From: Dromiciops gliroides
Taxonomy: Eukaryota > Chordata > Mammalia > Microbiotheria > Microbiotheriidae
Length of the DNA stretch: 64,000 nt
Direction of reading: 5' to 3'
Assembly (NCBI RefSeq): GCF_019393635.1
Contig: NC_057861.1
Location: forward strand, 305,619,468 to 305,683,467
Of the stretch, positions 1 through 11,985 are shown in pieces. The stretch's first letter is position 1. Each line of letters opens with the position of its first letter. The notes under the pieces were generated by a model that was not told where the DNA came from, searched no databases, and saw nothing but the letters and a program-made list of their open reading frames with translations. The translations under genes and the position numbers were made by a program.

Positions 1-519
1 TTATATTTATTCATTTTTTTCTTTAGTATTTATATTACTCATGGAATTGTAACTTTTAAGGTACCTGTGCCGTTATTGCCTTGTAGATCTAGTTTTCTCC
101 CCCACCCCCTTTTCCCATTGTGACTCATTCTTAGAGATATAAATGCCTGGAGCACATAGAAAAGATAGAAATATTCCCCCTCCCCCCCCACGGCAGGAAT
201 TTTTTCTATGTCCCTGCTCTTTTGAAGATCATTTCCCCATGTTTGTCATGTAATCTCCTTTCTGGATTCATGACTCCTCATCCCTTTGGATGGCAGTTAC
301 CCAAAGTTGACCATTTTCTTAAGTCAGGCTGCTGTCCAAAGAAGCACAATAATCTTTCAGGTGTAGTATTCTGTCTAAGCACCAAATTCCTAAATATTGT
401 GCCCATTTAAGGTTCTTATTTTCTATTTCAGAATATCTCTCTCCCCTCATGAAAGAATTATTTAGTAGGACCATCTCCCTTCCCACAGAATTGAGTTTTT
501 CCCTTTCTTTCCCCCTACA

Positions 520-523
<4 letters not shown>
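1..523. other. AT/pyrimidine-rich stretch, nothing assigned
   Basis: No coding potential and no repeat family that I can name with confidence. Short open frames here have no recognisable domain. Confidence 0.4.

Positions 524-585
<62 letters not shown>
524..585. repeat. (CT)n microsatellite
   Basis: About 31 uninterrupted CT dinucleotide units follow a T/C-rich stretch. It is likely polymorphic in length. Confidence 0.95.
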
Positions 586-588
<3 letters not shown>

Positions 589-1058
589 TCACCCATTCTC
601 CTATAGGCCTTTCTTTTCTATCTACAGCACTACAGGAATTATTTGTTTATTCTTTGCTTACCCCCTTCATTATCCACCATTGATTTGATTAGAGTACATC
701 ACACATTCCCCTCAATCTCCTCTCTTCTCATCTTGTTTTTGTGCCCTCCCATTCTGCAGGTTAATACCACATAAACTATTTCACCTGTAGATTTAATCCA
801 TGGTGTTTCAAGAATGTTCTTCAACCATTACTTCTTTTACTTAAGTTCCTGTTTTACCGGTACCTTCTTATGATTTTTAAGGAGGAAACTTTTTAATTGT
901 TCCTCTGTATATGTCTCTATTAGATTCCCCCTTTTTTCTGGGATAATTTATTTTTCTTTTTGCTTTTATTGGTTGCTTATCTGTTGATTCTTTTGTGGTT
1001 TAGCCCTGGGTTCATTACTCTATGTTTGCCTGTCTTCTCATGAAGGAAATTAACTCTC
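586..1058. other. unassigned AT-rich stretch
   Basis: No gene and no recognised repeat. Its right end (1059-1071, CAGTGCTTTATTT) is the left target-site copy of the SINE block that follows. Confidence 0.35.
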
Positions 1059-1090
1059 CAGTGCTTTATTTTTTTTAAAAATAAAACAAT

Positions 1091-1237
1091 TTTTTTTTTG
1101 GTGGGGCAATGAGGGTTAAGTGACTTGTCCAGGGCCACACAGCTAGTAAGCGTCAAGGGTCTGAGGCTGGATTTGAACTCAGGTCCTCCTGAATCCAGGG
1201 CCAGCACCTTATCCACTGTGCCACATAGCTGCCCCCC
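1091..1237 (-). mobile_element. tRNA-derived SINE (WSINE/MON1 type), copy 1
   Basis: The reverse complement reads as the marsupial SINE, from GGGGGGCAGCTATGTGGCAC to the CATTGCCCCACC end followed by A-rich sequence. It lies inside a two-SINE block whose outer flanks share the 13-bp direct repeat CAGTGCTTTATTT (1059-1071 and 1527-1539), so the two copies are nested or were inserted together. Confidence 0.9.
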
Positions 1238-1259
1238 AAAATCCCAGTCCCTGATGTAG

Positions 1260-1274
1260 TTTTCTTTCTTTCCT

Positions 1275-1350
<76 letters not shown>

Positions 1351-1388
1351 TCCTTCTTTCTTTCTTTCCTTCTTTCTTTCTTTCTTTT
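1260..1388. repeat. (TTTC)n microsatellite
   Basis: Roughly thirty TTTC units with a few TTCC interruptions. It abuts the 3' (A-rich) end of the minus-strand SINE at 1389-1526, so it most likely grew from that SINE's tail. Its translation gives lysine-rich frames that are not genes. Confidence 0.95.
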
Positions 1389-1526
1389 TGTGGGGCAATG
1401 AGGGTTAAATGACTTGCTCAGGGTCTCACAGCTAATAAATGTCAAGTGTTTGAGGTCAGATTTGAACTCGGGTCCTCCTGAATCCAGGACTAGTGCTTTA
1501 TCCACTGCACCACCTAGCTGCCCCCT
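1389..1526 (-). mobile_element. tRNA-derived SINE, copy 2
   Basis: Nearly full SINE in reverse orientation, ending in CAGCTGCCCCC at its head. The right-hand target-site copy CAGTGCTTTATTT follows at 1527-1539. The tail has expanded into the adjacent tetranucleotide array. Confidence 0.92.
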
Positions 1527-1539
1527 CAGTGCTTTATTT

Positions 1540-2829
1540 GTATCACCCCTCTTTACCTGAGATTCCAAAGGATATTTATAGAGTCAACAATTATAGAAAG
1601 AGGGGTTGTATGCTTAAAGTCTAGGGCTTTCCCAAGGAAAATGGTGGGGAAAAGGTACTCAGTGAACAACCATGAGTCACATATAGAGGTGGCAGTTTAT
1701 TCCCACAAAGAAAAAGGAATGCAAAATAGTAAAGCATCATAGAATTATTGGAACAAAATCCAGTAACATCACTACTAGTACAATAATTTATTAGGATAAT
1801 ATTCAAGTCTCATTGTGTTATAACTAATTACTTTGTGTTAATTAGGTTTTTTTTACGTTTAACCTCCACTGAGCACAATGTGATCAAAGACTAAGTGGGA
1901 TTTTCCCCCATTGGCTTTGCTTTCTGATTCCACCTCTTCCCTTGCTTCCAGACTATTCCCACTGCTGCTGAATCTACAATTTCTCTGGTAGCTGCTGCCA
2001 CCCCCTCCTTCTTGCCAATGGGAACAGGCCATCTAACACCTTTCATTGGTCACAAGGTTGATGCTTAAGGAAAAAACACAGAAAAGAGGCAGACACACAC
2101 TGGAGCCAGGGGCCCCAGTATAAGCCTAGTCAATTGAGTTCATTACCCACGTGAAAAGTAATGGCCTTCAGTGCTATTAAGATGGCATTAGAAAAAAGCC
2201 TCTCTTTCCAATCCTGGCTGAAATCACATCTTGGTACCTGGCATGTAGAAGTCCAGAAGGATGCTAGATTTTTTTCCTGGCTCAGTAACTAATCAAGGGA
2301 TGCAGAAATGAGTGATACATAGCCAAAAACAGACAAAAGAAAATGTTCATGGGTTCAAGTTTTTATAAGATCCCCTGTTTGCATGGAGAGAGTATCTGAA
2401 TTTACACCCAAGGTGATACAAATATGTTACACTTGCAATCTTGGAGGCTTATCCAATGTGTGCTTCAAGGGATCAGGGAGAGTGCAAGTGAGATGTACCT
2501 ATGCAGCTGGGTTTTCAAAAGAGGGGAGGGAAAAAAGAAAAGGCACCAAGTAATTAGGGCTCTTTTCAGGATGACATTGTTGAGTGCTGAATACCCCAAA
2601 CTCTGAGCTATTAGTTTGCAATTGACTTATCATCAGAGAACTATTCTTAAAAACATTCTGCCTCAATTTGGAATGCAGATGTGGAACTTTACAGAAAAGG
2701 TAGTAAGATTGGAATATATGTGATGACTTCGAAAATGCTGTTAACTTGGAAGAACCTCAGATTAGTATAACTAAACTAATCCTCAAAGTCTGGGGCCTTT
2801 TATTGTCAGTGATGATGGTTATAGTAGCA
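1540..2829. other. unassigned intergenic DNA
   Basis: No exon-like frame and no repeat that I recognise. Open frames of 60-odd codons on either strand resemble no known protein. Confidence 0.35.
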
Positions 2830-3872
2830 TTGATGATGCTGTCATTCTACTTTGATGTCTCATTGTTTTAATACCTGGCTCGCTGTCCTCTGTTTCCCTG
2901 CCATCATCCTATGGGACTTTAGGATTCATATTGTTATTTACTCTCACAACTTGACCACACAAGTACGTAACTTTCTTAATTCCAATTACCTCTTTCTTCA
3001 CCTCACTTCAATGAATAGTCACATCTTAAATCTCAACATCACTTGAGATTGCACTACTTCCAAGATATGTAACTTGGAAACTTCACTCTCTGACCACAAC
3101 TTCTAATCATTCGGCTTCTCCTAATTTCTCTCTACAACACCTTAACTCTAGACCTTGAATAATCCCTATTCTACAATTCACCACTGTAGCTTCACTTGTC
3201 TCCATATTAGAATTTAACCCCATAATATGTTATATCAATTGTTCCACTGGATGCTTACCTAGAAACCCTTTGCTCTTTTCACCTTCTTCCATTTCTCACT
3301 TCAAACTCTCATCCCTGGTATCAACTTTGTCCTTTAATTCCTTCATCCACTGCCAGACAGTTTTTTCTACTCTTGTTCTAGGGCTGCTGAGAATGAGTGA
3401 AAGAAGTCATAAAATTGAACTGATTCCACCATTACAATTTGGTACATAACCAGTGTCTCAATAATCCTTCTATTCCACCATTATTGCATCTGTAGCTCAT
3501 TCTCCATAGTGACTCTCGTCACTCCATAGTGACATAGTAAATCTTTTCCTTCCTCTTCTTACCATCTCTTATACTCTCATGCAAATTAAGACCATCTGAT
3601 TTGAGCACCCTCAAATTCCCTCCTTCATGACATAAAATTCATCATTACTGCTTTTTCTTGCTTCCTTCCTTCCACTCACAGAAGAAAATCTATTCCTGAT
3701 ATTCATTAAGTCTGATTCCCTTTACCTATACACATGACCACATTTCTTCCTCTTTCTTCTAGGATCTTATTACAACTGTTTTCCCCTTCATGTATCTTTA
3801 TTTTCTTCTCATCCAAAGATTTCTGATCTGGCTACAAATATGACCAGTTCTGACCACTATTAAAAAAAATAG

Positions 3873-4029
3873 GGGGCAGCTAGGTGGCACAGTGGATAAA
3901 GCACTGGCCCTGGATTCAGGAGTACCTGAGTTCAAATCTAGCCTCAGACACTTGATACTTACTAACTGTGTGACCTCAGGAAAGTCACTTAACCCCCATT
4001 GCCCGACAAAAAAACCCAAACCAAACCAA
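3873..4029 (+). mobile_element. tRNA-derived SINE
   Basis: Full-length head-to-tail copy from GGGGCAGCTAGGTGGCAC to a CAAACC-rich tail, inside the L2. The flanking A8-TAG (3862-3872 and 4030-4040) may be the TSD, but its A-rich makeup makes it weak. Confidence 0.92.
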
Positions 4030-4046
4030 AAAAAAAATAGAAGTAG

Positions 4047-4218
4047 GGGCAGCTAGGTAGCACGGTGGATAGAGCACCGGCCCTGGATTCAGGAGGACCT
4101 GAGTTCAAATCCAACCTCAGACACTTAACACTTACTAGCTGTGTGACCCTGGGAAAGTCACTTAACTTCAATTGCCTCACCAAAAAAACAAACAAAACAA
4201 CCTCCCCCCCCCACAAAA
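4047..4218 (+). mobile_element. tRNA-derived SINE
   Basis: Second plus-strand copy immediately downstream of the previous one, with a CTCACCAAAA tail and an 8-bp TSD AGAAGTAG at 4039-4046 and 4219-4226. Confidence 0.92.
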
Positions 4219-4950
4219 AGAAGTAGTTAATAGAAGTTAGCCATTCTACCACATTCAACTGCCATTCCATTTCCCTTCTTACTTTCACTGCTAAGCTTCT
4301 TGAAAATTTTTCTCTGTTTTATGTATTGACTTTTTCACTATCCATTCTCTCTTAAATTTCAGTTGGATTTCTAACCCCATCACTCTGCTGTAACTGTTCT
4401 CTTCAAAATAATATTACCTCCTAATCACCAAATGCAATAGTCCTTTAGCAATCCTCATTCCTTTTGACCTTTTCCCCTAGTTTTAAAAAAATTGTTTCTT
4501 CTACTGGATGCTTTCCTCTATTTCATCTTCAGAAAGATCATCATCCTTTCTTGGTTTTTCTGTTTCTTTATCTTGGGGATTCTTAACTTGAGCTCTCCAG
4601 GATGCCTCCAATGGATCCATGCATAGATTTTAGGGGTTCTTTGAATTTGTAGCTTTTAATTTTTATTTTATGCATTTAAAATATTGTTCTGAGAAGGGGT
4701 CCATAGGTTCTACAAGAATATCAAAGAGGTCCATGACAGAGAAAAAGTTAGGAACCCCTGCTTTAACTGGTACTCTTTTTCTAGCAATAAATATTCCTCA
4801 CTTTCCCAATTTCCCAAGGCTACGTCCTCAGCTCTTTAATTTTCCTTTATTAACTTTAGCAATCACATCCACTCCTAGGGCATAAAACATCAGCTGTATA
4901 AAGATAATAGAATCTGAAGAACAAAATGCTGAAGTTAGATATTACTTCAG

Positions 4951-5105
4951 GGGCAGCTAGGTGGCACAGTGGAGAGAGCACTGGCCCCTGGAGTCAGGAG
5001 TACCTGAGTTCAAATCCGGCCTCAGACACTTAACACTTATTAGCTGTGTGACCCTGGCAAGTCACTTAACCCCAATTGCCTCACTAAAAAAAAAAAAAAA
5101 AAGAA
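4951..5105 (+). mobile_element. tRNA-derived SINE
   Basis: Full copy with a long A tail, flanked by a perfect 10-bp TSD ATTACTTCAG (4941-4950 and 5106-5115). Its junction also marks the edge of the L3/CR1 fragment. Confidence 0.95.
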
Positions 5106-5115
5106 ATTACTTCAG

Positions 5116-7300
5116 AGATCATCTAGCCTAACCCATATGTAAACTAGAATTCACTTTGCAACTTATCTGACAAGTGGTCATCTCATTTGTGTTTGAAAAC
5201 TTCTAATGAGGAAGAACCCACTACCTACCCAGGAACACTTTTATATAGCTCTAATTGCCATTAATTTTCCCTTAGATTGATTCAAAATCTACCTCCCATC
5301 AACTTCCCTCTGGTGTCAATTGAGTCCTTTTGCCTCTTCAAAGATTTGAAGATAGCTATCATGTCTCCCCTGTGTCTTCTTGAGGTGAACTATTCTCTGA
5401 TGATTCAACCAACTGATCCTCACATGGCTTTATTTAGATGTAATTCTCTGTCTTGGTCACCATACTCTAGATACTTTCTAGGTTATTATTTCCATGCTTA
5501 ACATGTGACATTCAGAACTAAACATTTGGTATCAGAAATGGCTTCAATACCACTTGTGAATAAAATGTCAGATTAGGATAATAGTACATCAGGTCCCTAG
5601 GCCTATAGGAAATACCTCTATACAACTTACGATTCTATTAACTTTTGAGTTGACATATTGCATGGTTGATTCAGAGTGAGATATAGTTTACTAAACCTCC
5701 AGATTTTTTTTCACCTGGAATTCTGTCTAGACATTCTTTCCTAATGTTGTACTTCAAATTGATTTTTAAAAATTAAAGTGTAGAACTTAGTGTTTATGCC
5801 TACTAAATGACAGCTCATTAGATTTGTTCCAACTGTGTTATCCAGCATGTTCCTATGCCTGCCAGCTTTCTGTCATCTGCAAATTTGCTAAGTATGCTAA
5901 CTATGCCTTCATCCACATCACAGATAAATGTTAAAGAGCACAGGACCAAAACCAGATTTCTTGGGTATGCCTCTAGAGTTGTCTATACAGGAGGATTTTG
6001 AATCCCTTTTTTGGAACAGCCTTTCTTTTCTCATCTCTTTATTTTGGGCGGTTGGGGGAGGGGCAATGAGGATTAAGTGACTGGCCCAAGGTCACACAGC
6101 TAGTAAGTGTCAAGTGTCTGAGGTCAGATTTGAACTCAGGTCCTCCTGATTCCAGGGCAGGTGCTGTTTCTATTGCACCACCTAGCTGCCTCGGGGAACA
6201 GTCTTTCAACGAGTTTCAGATTGACATGACTGCACTATTATCTAGTCTACATCCTTCTATTTTTTCCACAAGAATATTATGACAACTTTGTCAAATGCTT
6301 TGATAAAATCTAGATAAATAATGACTCCATGATTTCACAGATTTACTGGTCTAGTACCAAAGAAAGAAAGAAAGCTATTGTAGCCTGATGCTTACTTGGG
6401 GACTATTTACAATCACTGCTTCTTTTTCTGTACATTCACTTTTCATAATATCATCTAGAATTTTCCAAGAATAAGCAAGTGAATTTGACTTCAGTAGTTT
6501 AGAGTCTTCAATTTCTTCACTTCTTTGGAAAACTGGGATAATATTTCCCCTTCTCCAGCCCTATACTACTTTTCTTGTTTCCCGTAATCACTCAAACTTT
6601 ACTAAAAGTATCTCAGTGGTCACAGAGACCTCTTTGATTATCCTGAGTCATTATTTATTTGGGTTTGGTGATTCAAATTCATCTATCTCCCTACTTCTCT
6701 TGGGTATCAACTCCCGATTAGACATTTTATTCTGTCCTTCTTGGTCCAAAGATCATCCTCATTGGCAGAGAAACCAGAAATAAATGAAGAGTTAAGCAAT
6801 ATCGTTTTTTTCCTCTAGGTAATATCTTCTCTGAGCACAAGTCCTATACTGCCTTTGAACCTTTATTATTCCCTACCAAAGTTAGAAAGCCCCTTTTCTT
6901 CTTAGCTGTCCTCATCAGCTCTGTCTCATTCTGACTTTTAGTGCTCTTGATACTCTTCTTAGAGGACGATGGCACAATTTTACATATCTTTTTCATTACT
7001 TGCCCTTTTTTCCATTTTCTGTACATATTTTTTCAAAATCTAAGTTGCTCAATGAATTTTCTGTGCTTCCACATTGGCCTTTTGGACAATGATTCTCTTA
7101 TTCCTGATCAGAGCTCTTTTCATTTGTGTTTTAATAATTTCATTTGTAAGAGTTTTCCCATCCCTCCTGGGATGAGATCCTCTACAGAAATATTAGTCCA
7201 TGGCACCCTATTCTTTTTTGGAACACTTTGAAATCTGTTTTTCCTCTAATCTTGGGTCAATGTCAGAATAGGCCTAGATTTTCTCTCACAACTTCTCAGA
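5116..7300 (-). mobile_element. L3/CR1-type LINE, ancient, about 2.2 kb
   Basis: Read on the plus strand, this follows the reverse complement of an amniote CR1/L3 LINE in collinear order: the 3' block with 'ATCATGTCTCCCCTG' near 5358, 'TGTCATCTGCAAATTTGCTA' near 5872, 'CTTTGTCAAATGCTTTGATA' near 6286, and 'TGGGTATCAACTCCCGATTA' near 6701. Two kilobases of collinearity make the call good, though the subfamily is uncertain. It is interrupted by one SINE at 6055-6193. No intact reverse transcriptase frame remains. Confidence 0.7.
6055..6193 (-). mobile_element. tRNA-derived SINE
   Basis: Reverse-orientation copy within the L3/CR1, with an imperfect TSD GGAACAGYCTTTC at 6013-6025 and 6195-6207 (one mismatch). 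Confidence 0.9.
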
Positions 7301-7463
7301 TGGAGTGATCTGTAAGAGGCAAGATAGCGAAGACCCAGAAGCAATTGAACTCAGTAGCATAGTGTTTGATAAAGCCAAGAACATATACTATTGAAGGAAA
7401 GGCTTTCAATTCAACAAGAATATCTGAGAAATTTAGAAAGTAGTTTGGAAGAAATCAGGTTTA

Positions 7464-7606
7464 GGGGGGCAGCTAGGTGGCACAGTGGATAAAGCACTGG
7501 CCCTGGATTCAGGAGTACCTGAGTTCAAATCCAGGCTCAGACACTTGACACTTACTAGCTCTGTGACCCTGGGCAAGTCACTTAACCCCCATTGCCCCAC
7601 AAAAAA
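7464..7606 (+). mobile_element. tRNA-derived SINE
   Basis: Full copy with a perfect 13-bp TSD GAAATCAGGTTTA at 7451-7463 and 7607-7619, inserted in L1 ORF2 sequence. Confidence 0.96.
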
Positions 7607-8402
7607 GAAATCAGGTTTAAACTAACATCTGACACCATGCCACAATAAGATCCAAATAGATACATTAACCTAAATATAAAAACTCATTTCATAAAATAAA
7701 TTAGAGAAGAATTTAATGAGGCTTCTTTCCTAACTACAGTTAGAAGTAGAACTATTAGTCAAATGAGATAGAGATGATCAGAAAAATAAAATATATGAAT
7801 TCGATTACATAAAAAATTTTGGCAGAAGCAAATTAAAAGCTATTAAATAGGAAGAGAAACATCCTAGTGGGAAAAAATCTTGTGAAATATCTCTGATAAA
7901 AATTGGATATCCAAGATGCAGGGAATTAGCATGAATATCAATACAAGTGGTCACAGGATAAGAACATATAGTTGTCAAAAGAAGAAATGCAAATTTTCAA
8001 GAACTATGTGAAAACTGTTGCAAAGTGCTAAAACAAGAGATCTAGAAATTAAAACAATGATGAGGTTTCATTTTACACTCATCCAATTGGTAAAAATGAT
8101 AAAATGTGAAAATGTTCAATGTTGGTGATGCTGTGGGAAGGCAGGCACATTATACATCTTTGTTTGAATGTTAACTTAGTCCAACTTTTCTGGAAAACAA
8201 TTTGGAATTATGCAAGAAAAGTCATTGAACTGTTCATACTCTTTGACCCAGCAGTCCACTACTGGGCATATATCCCAAGGAGGTCAATGACAGAAAGGTC
8301 CTATATTTATTCAAAATAGTCATAGCAGCACTTTATAGTACCAAAAAACTTGAAATGCATTGAGTGTCCATTGATGAGTGAATAAATGTGCAGATTATGG
8401 TA

Positions 8403-8915
8403 CATTATTTGTCTGTTGTTTGTCCTTAATTTTCAGAGGACAAATAAAATAACTGGTGATGTCTTGACTTCTGCATCAATTGTATTTAAGTGAGGCAGAG
8501 TTGCACAAAGGTATCTGCCTTACTCTCTCTTCCTCAGTTATAAAGTCCAATAGAGGGGTGGCTAGGTAAAGTGGGTAAAGCACTGGCCCTGGATTCAGGA
8601 GTACCTGAGTTAAAATCCAGCCTTAGACACTTGACACTTACTAGCTGTGTGACCCTGGGCAAGTCACTTAACCCCCATTGTCCCGCTAAAACAAAAAAAC
8701 ATAAACAAAATCCAATAGAAGGACAAAAGTCAAGATGACGGTGATGGCTTGAGACATATTGGATAATCTTGGCATCTCCTATGCCTGGCCAAGATCTAAA
8801 CACTCCACAGCACCTGCTTCAGCTCCCTTTGTTGCTGTTGGGAATGAATTGTTCTTATATGTCCATTCTTCTGGGAAAAGTCTTCATATGCTTGGGTAGA
8901 CAAACTCTTACTCAC
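8403..8915 (-). mobile_element. composite marsupial SINE (LINE-type tail), reverse
   Basis: The left end reads TTGTTTGTCCTTAATTTTC, the reverse of the '..GAATGAAGGACAAACAAC' tail seen in the copy at 42345-42662, and the inner part matches that copy as well. It sits inside L1 ORF2 and is itself split by the WSINE-type copy at 8555-8710. The exact right boundary is approximate and the family name is not certain. Confidence 0.6.
8555..8710 (+). mobile_element. tRNA-derived SINE
   Basis: Slightly diverged copy with the 9-bp TSD TCCAATAGA at 8546-8554 and 8711-8719. It is nested in the composite SINE, which is nested in L1, giving three layers. Confidence 0.92.
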
Positions 8916-10390
8916 TATATAAATACAATGGAACATTATCACATCATAAGAATAGAGGAATATGAAATACATGTGAATATTGGGTTGAAATAATGCCAAA
9001 GTAGTCCTTCTGTGGATTCACTCTCAGAAGTCTAGGATTCAGGAACCTTGTGGGCTTTTAAAATGTGCATGGCTGGATGGGGTGGGCCATTCCAGCACTC
9101 TAAGTTTGAGAGTCTGTTCTTGATACTGGCATTGAGGTGAAAGAGATTTGTATGTGGGAGAGATGGAGCCAAGATGGCAGAGAAAAGGCAGGGACTCAAC
9201 TCAGCTCTCCCAAGTTCCCCTCCAAACAATTTAAAAATAATTCTTCAAAACAAATTATGAAGTGGCAGAATCAACAAAAAGATGGAGTCAAAAAAATTTC
9301 CAGGCCCAGATAACTTAGAAGGGTGGCAGGAAAGGTATGTTGCACTAGGGTAAGAGTGGAGCACAGTCCATCCCAGGCAATGCCCCAGCAAGCCAGCAGT
9401 AGGCCTTGTGGACAACTTAATCAGCATTAGACCTCTCAGCCTACAGACAGGAAGGGGGTCAGATAGTTGTTTGTCAGAAGGAAGTTGTAACTTTTTGTTG
9501 GCACTTGAGTACAGGACTTTGTTGCACTTCAATACAAACTCAGAAGAAGACAAATTCAAAACTGCTATACCCAAAGCCTCAAAGAAAAATGTGAATTGGC
9601 CTCAGGCCCCCAAAAAGAATTCCTGAAACACTTAAAAAGAATGAAAAATAGATGAAAATGTGAAATATCTCATTGGAGAAACCTGAAAAACAGGTTGAAG
9701 AAAGATATTTTAAGAATTGTTGGATTACCTGACAGCCATGGTCAAGAAAAGTACCTGCACATCATATTTTTTAAAAATTTTCAAGGAAAACTGCACTCAT
9801 AGCCTAGAACCAGAGAATAAAATGAAAATGGACAGAATTTACCTATCACCTCCTGAAAGAGATCCCCAAATGCAAACTCTTAGGAAGATTATAGTCAAAT
9901 TCCAGAGTTCCCATGTCAAGGAGAAAATATTGCAAGTAGCCAAAAAGAAACAATTTAAATATCATTGGGCCACTCTCAGGATAATACAAGACTTAGCAGC
10001 TTCTACATTAAAGTATTGGAGGACATGGAATATAATATTCTGGAAGGCAAAAGAACTAGGATTACAACCAAAAAATCATCCACCCAGCAAAACTGTATAA
10101 TTTTGCAAGGGAAAAATGGATATTTAATGAAATACAATACTTTCAAGCACTCCTGATGTAAAGACCAAAACTTGAATAGAAAATTGGACTTTCAAATAAA
10201 AGATTCAAGAGAATAATCAAAAAGTAAAAAGGAAAGAGAAATAATACAGGATTTAATAAGAGTAAACTGTTGTATATTCCTACATTCGAAGCTAAAACTT
10301 GCCACTCCTAAGAACTTGCTCATTATTAGGGTAGTTAGAAGGAATATATATGTATGTATGCATGCATGTGTGTATTTATATACTTTGTGT

Positions 10391-10420
10391 GCATATATGT
10401 GTATATATATATATATATAT
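10391..10420. repeat. (TA)n tract
   Basis: Short TA/TG-rich simple repeat within the L1 derivative. Confidence 0.85.
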
Positions 10421-10940
10421 AAATGTATTTGCATAGACAGAGGCCACAGGTATATGTTAAATATATAAAATAATTAAATTAAGGAGTGAGAAAGAGGAAT
10501 GCACTAGGAAAAGAGAAAGGGAAAGGTAGAATAAGGTAAATTATCTCATATAAAATAAGCACAAAAGAGCTTTTTACAGTGGAGGGGGAAAATGGTATAG
10601 ATAGGGGGAGTATGTGGACTTTACTCTAGAAATCTATCTTATCCTACAGAAAAGTAGGAGAGGAAGGGAATAAGAGAAAGAAAGGAGCTGATAAAAGAGA
10701 GGGAAGATTGAGGGAGGTGATAGAAGCAAAACACTTTTGAGGATGGACGGGGTGAAAGGAAAGAAAGAAAAGGATAAATAAAGGGGAAATAGGATAGAGG
10801 GAAATACACAGTAATCATATTTGAAAAAATGTTCACAGAAAGTTTCTCTGATAAAGGCCTCATTTCTTAAATATATAGAGAACTGAGTAAAATTTATAAG
10901 AATGCATTTCATTCCCCATTTTATAAATGGTCAAAGGATA

Positions 10941-10961
10941 TACACACATAAATGTATGTAT

Positions 10962-11010
<49 letters not shown>

Positions 11011-11029
11011 TACATATATGTATATATAA
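10941..11029. repeat. compound (TG)n(TA)n(CA)n microsatellite
   Basis: Runs of ATGT, TA and CA units in succession. It interrupts ORF2-derived sequence of the L1 element. Confidence 0.9.
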
Positions 11030-11885
11030 GCAGTTTTTAGATGAAGTAATCAAAATTTTATAGTCATTTGAAAAATTAACTAAATCACTACTGATTAGAC
11101 AAATGCAAATTAAAACAACTCTGAGGTACCACCCCATACCTATCAAATCAGCTAATATCATAGAAAAGGAAAATGACAAATATTAGAGGGGATATGAGAA
11201 AATTGAGACACTAATGCACTGTTCATGAGTTCTGAATTGATTCAACATTTCTAGAGAGCAATTTCGCACTATGCCCAAAGGGCTATAGAACCATACAAAT
11301 ATTGTGACTCAGCAATACCCCTACTAGTTTTGTATCCCAAAGAGATTAAAAAACAAAAAGGAAAAGTATCTATATGTACAAAATATTTATAGTAACTTTT
11401 GTGGTGGCTTTTTGTGGTAACTTTCAAAAATTGGAAATCAAGGGGGATGACCATCAGTTAGGGACTGGCTAAACAAGTTGTGGTATATGATTGTGACAGA
11501 CTACTATTGTGCTTTAAGAAATGATGAGCATGATGCTCTTAGAAAAACCTGGAAAGACTTACATAAACTGACACAAAATGAAATGATTAGAACCAGGAGA
11601 TAATTGTACATATTAACAGCAATAGTGTATGATGATCAACTGTGAATGACTTTGCTATTCTCAGCAGCACTATGATCCAACACAGTTTCAAGTCTCATAA
11701 TGAAAAAGGCTATCCATCTCCAGAGAAAGTATTTATTGAATTTGAATGTAGATTGAAGCATTTTTTTACACTTTCCTTTTTTTCTTTTTTCTTTTCTTTC
11801 ACATGACTAATATGGAAATAGGTATTGCAAATCTCCATATGTATACATATAAAATTGCTTGCCTTTTCAACAAAGAGCCAATGAC

Positions 11886-11985
11886 TCTGGGGAAAGCTTG
11901 AGGCTAATGATTCTGTACAACTCTCCCTCACTTAATCCAATTCACTTGCAAGCCAAGACATCACCCTGCTGATGTCATTGATCCT
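11886..11985 (+). mobile_element. 3' fragment of composite marsupial SINE
   Basis: Matches the last 100 bases of the composite SINE at 42345-42662, sharing CTCCCTCACTTAATCCAATT and GATGTCATTGATCCTCTTTG. It lies between two L1 elements. Confidence 0.65.

Larger units (their letters stand above)
2830..4890 (+). mobile_element. L2 LINE, ancient, fragmented
   Basis: Pyrimidine-rich sequence follows the L2 ORF2/3' consensus in order: the stretch on cytotoxic 'CTCTGACC..CAACTTC' type text near 3090, the 'AAGCTTCTTGAAAA' block near 4293, and 'CAATCCTCATTCCTTTTGACC' near 4448. The alignment is from memory. Two plus-strand SINEs interrupt it. Coding capacity is lost. Confidence 0.6.
7305..8998 (+). 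mobile_element. L1 ORF2 3' part, degenerate
   Basis: Contains text matching the C-terminal half of L1 ORF2: near 8119-8280 the translation includes LVQLFWKTIWNYARK and FDPAV, like the L1 sequences 'LVQPLWKTVWRF' and 'FDPAIPLLGIYPK'. The end resumes after a SINE block at 8916-8998 (ATGGAACATTATC, the 'YTMEYY' region). It is broken by a WSINE-type SINE (7464-7606) and a composite SINE (8403-8915). Confidence 0.75.
9161..11885 (+). mobile_element. HAL1-like L1 derivative (5' end + ORF1 + 3' end)
   Basis: Starts with GGAGCCAAGATGGCAGAG, like an L1 5' end. Around 9717-9990 the frame resembles the L1 ORF1p RNA-binding region (IVGLPDSHGQEKYL, then IIVKFQSSHVKEKILQVAKK). From about 10830 it continues as the last part of ORF2 and the L1 3' region (CTGATAAAGGCCTCATTTC, later ATTAGAACCAGGAGATAAT). 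The ORF2 endonuclease and most of the reverse transcriptase are absent. This layout fits a half-L1 (HAL1) or an internally deleted L1. No intact frame remains. Confidence 0.6.

Noticed and set aside
1153-1568. Lysine/glutamate-rich minus-strand open frames
   Set aside because: They are translations of the (TTTC)n microsatellite and flanking SINEs.
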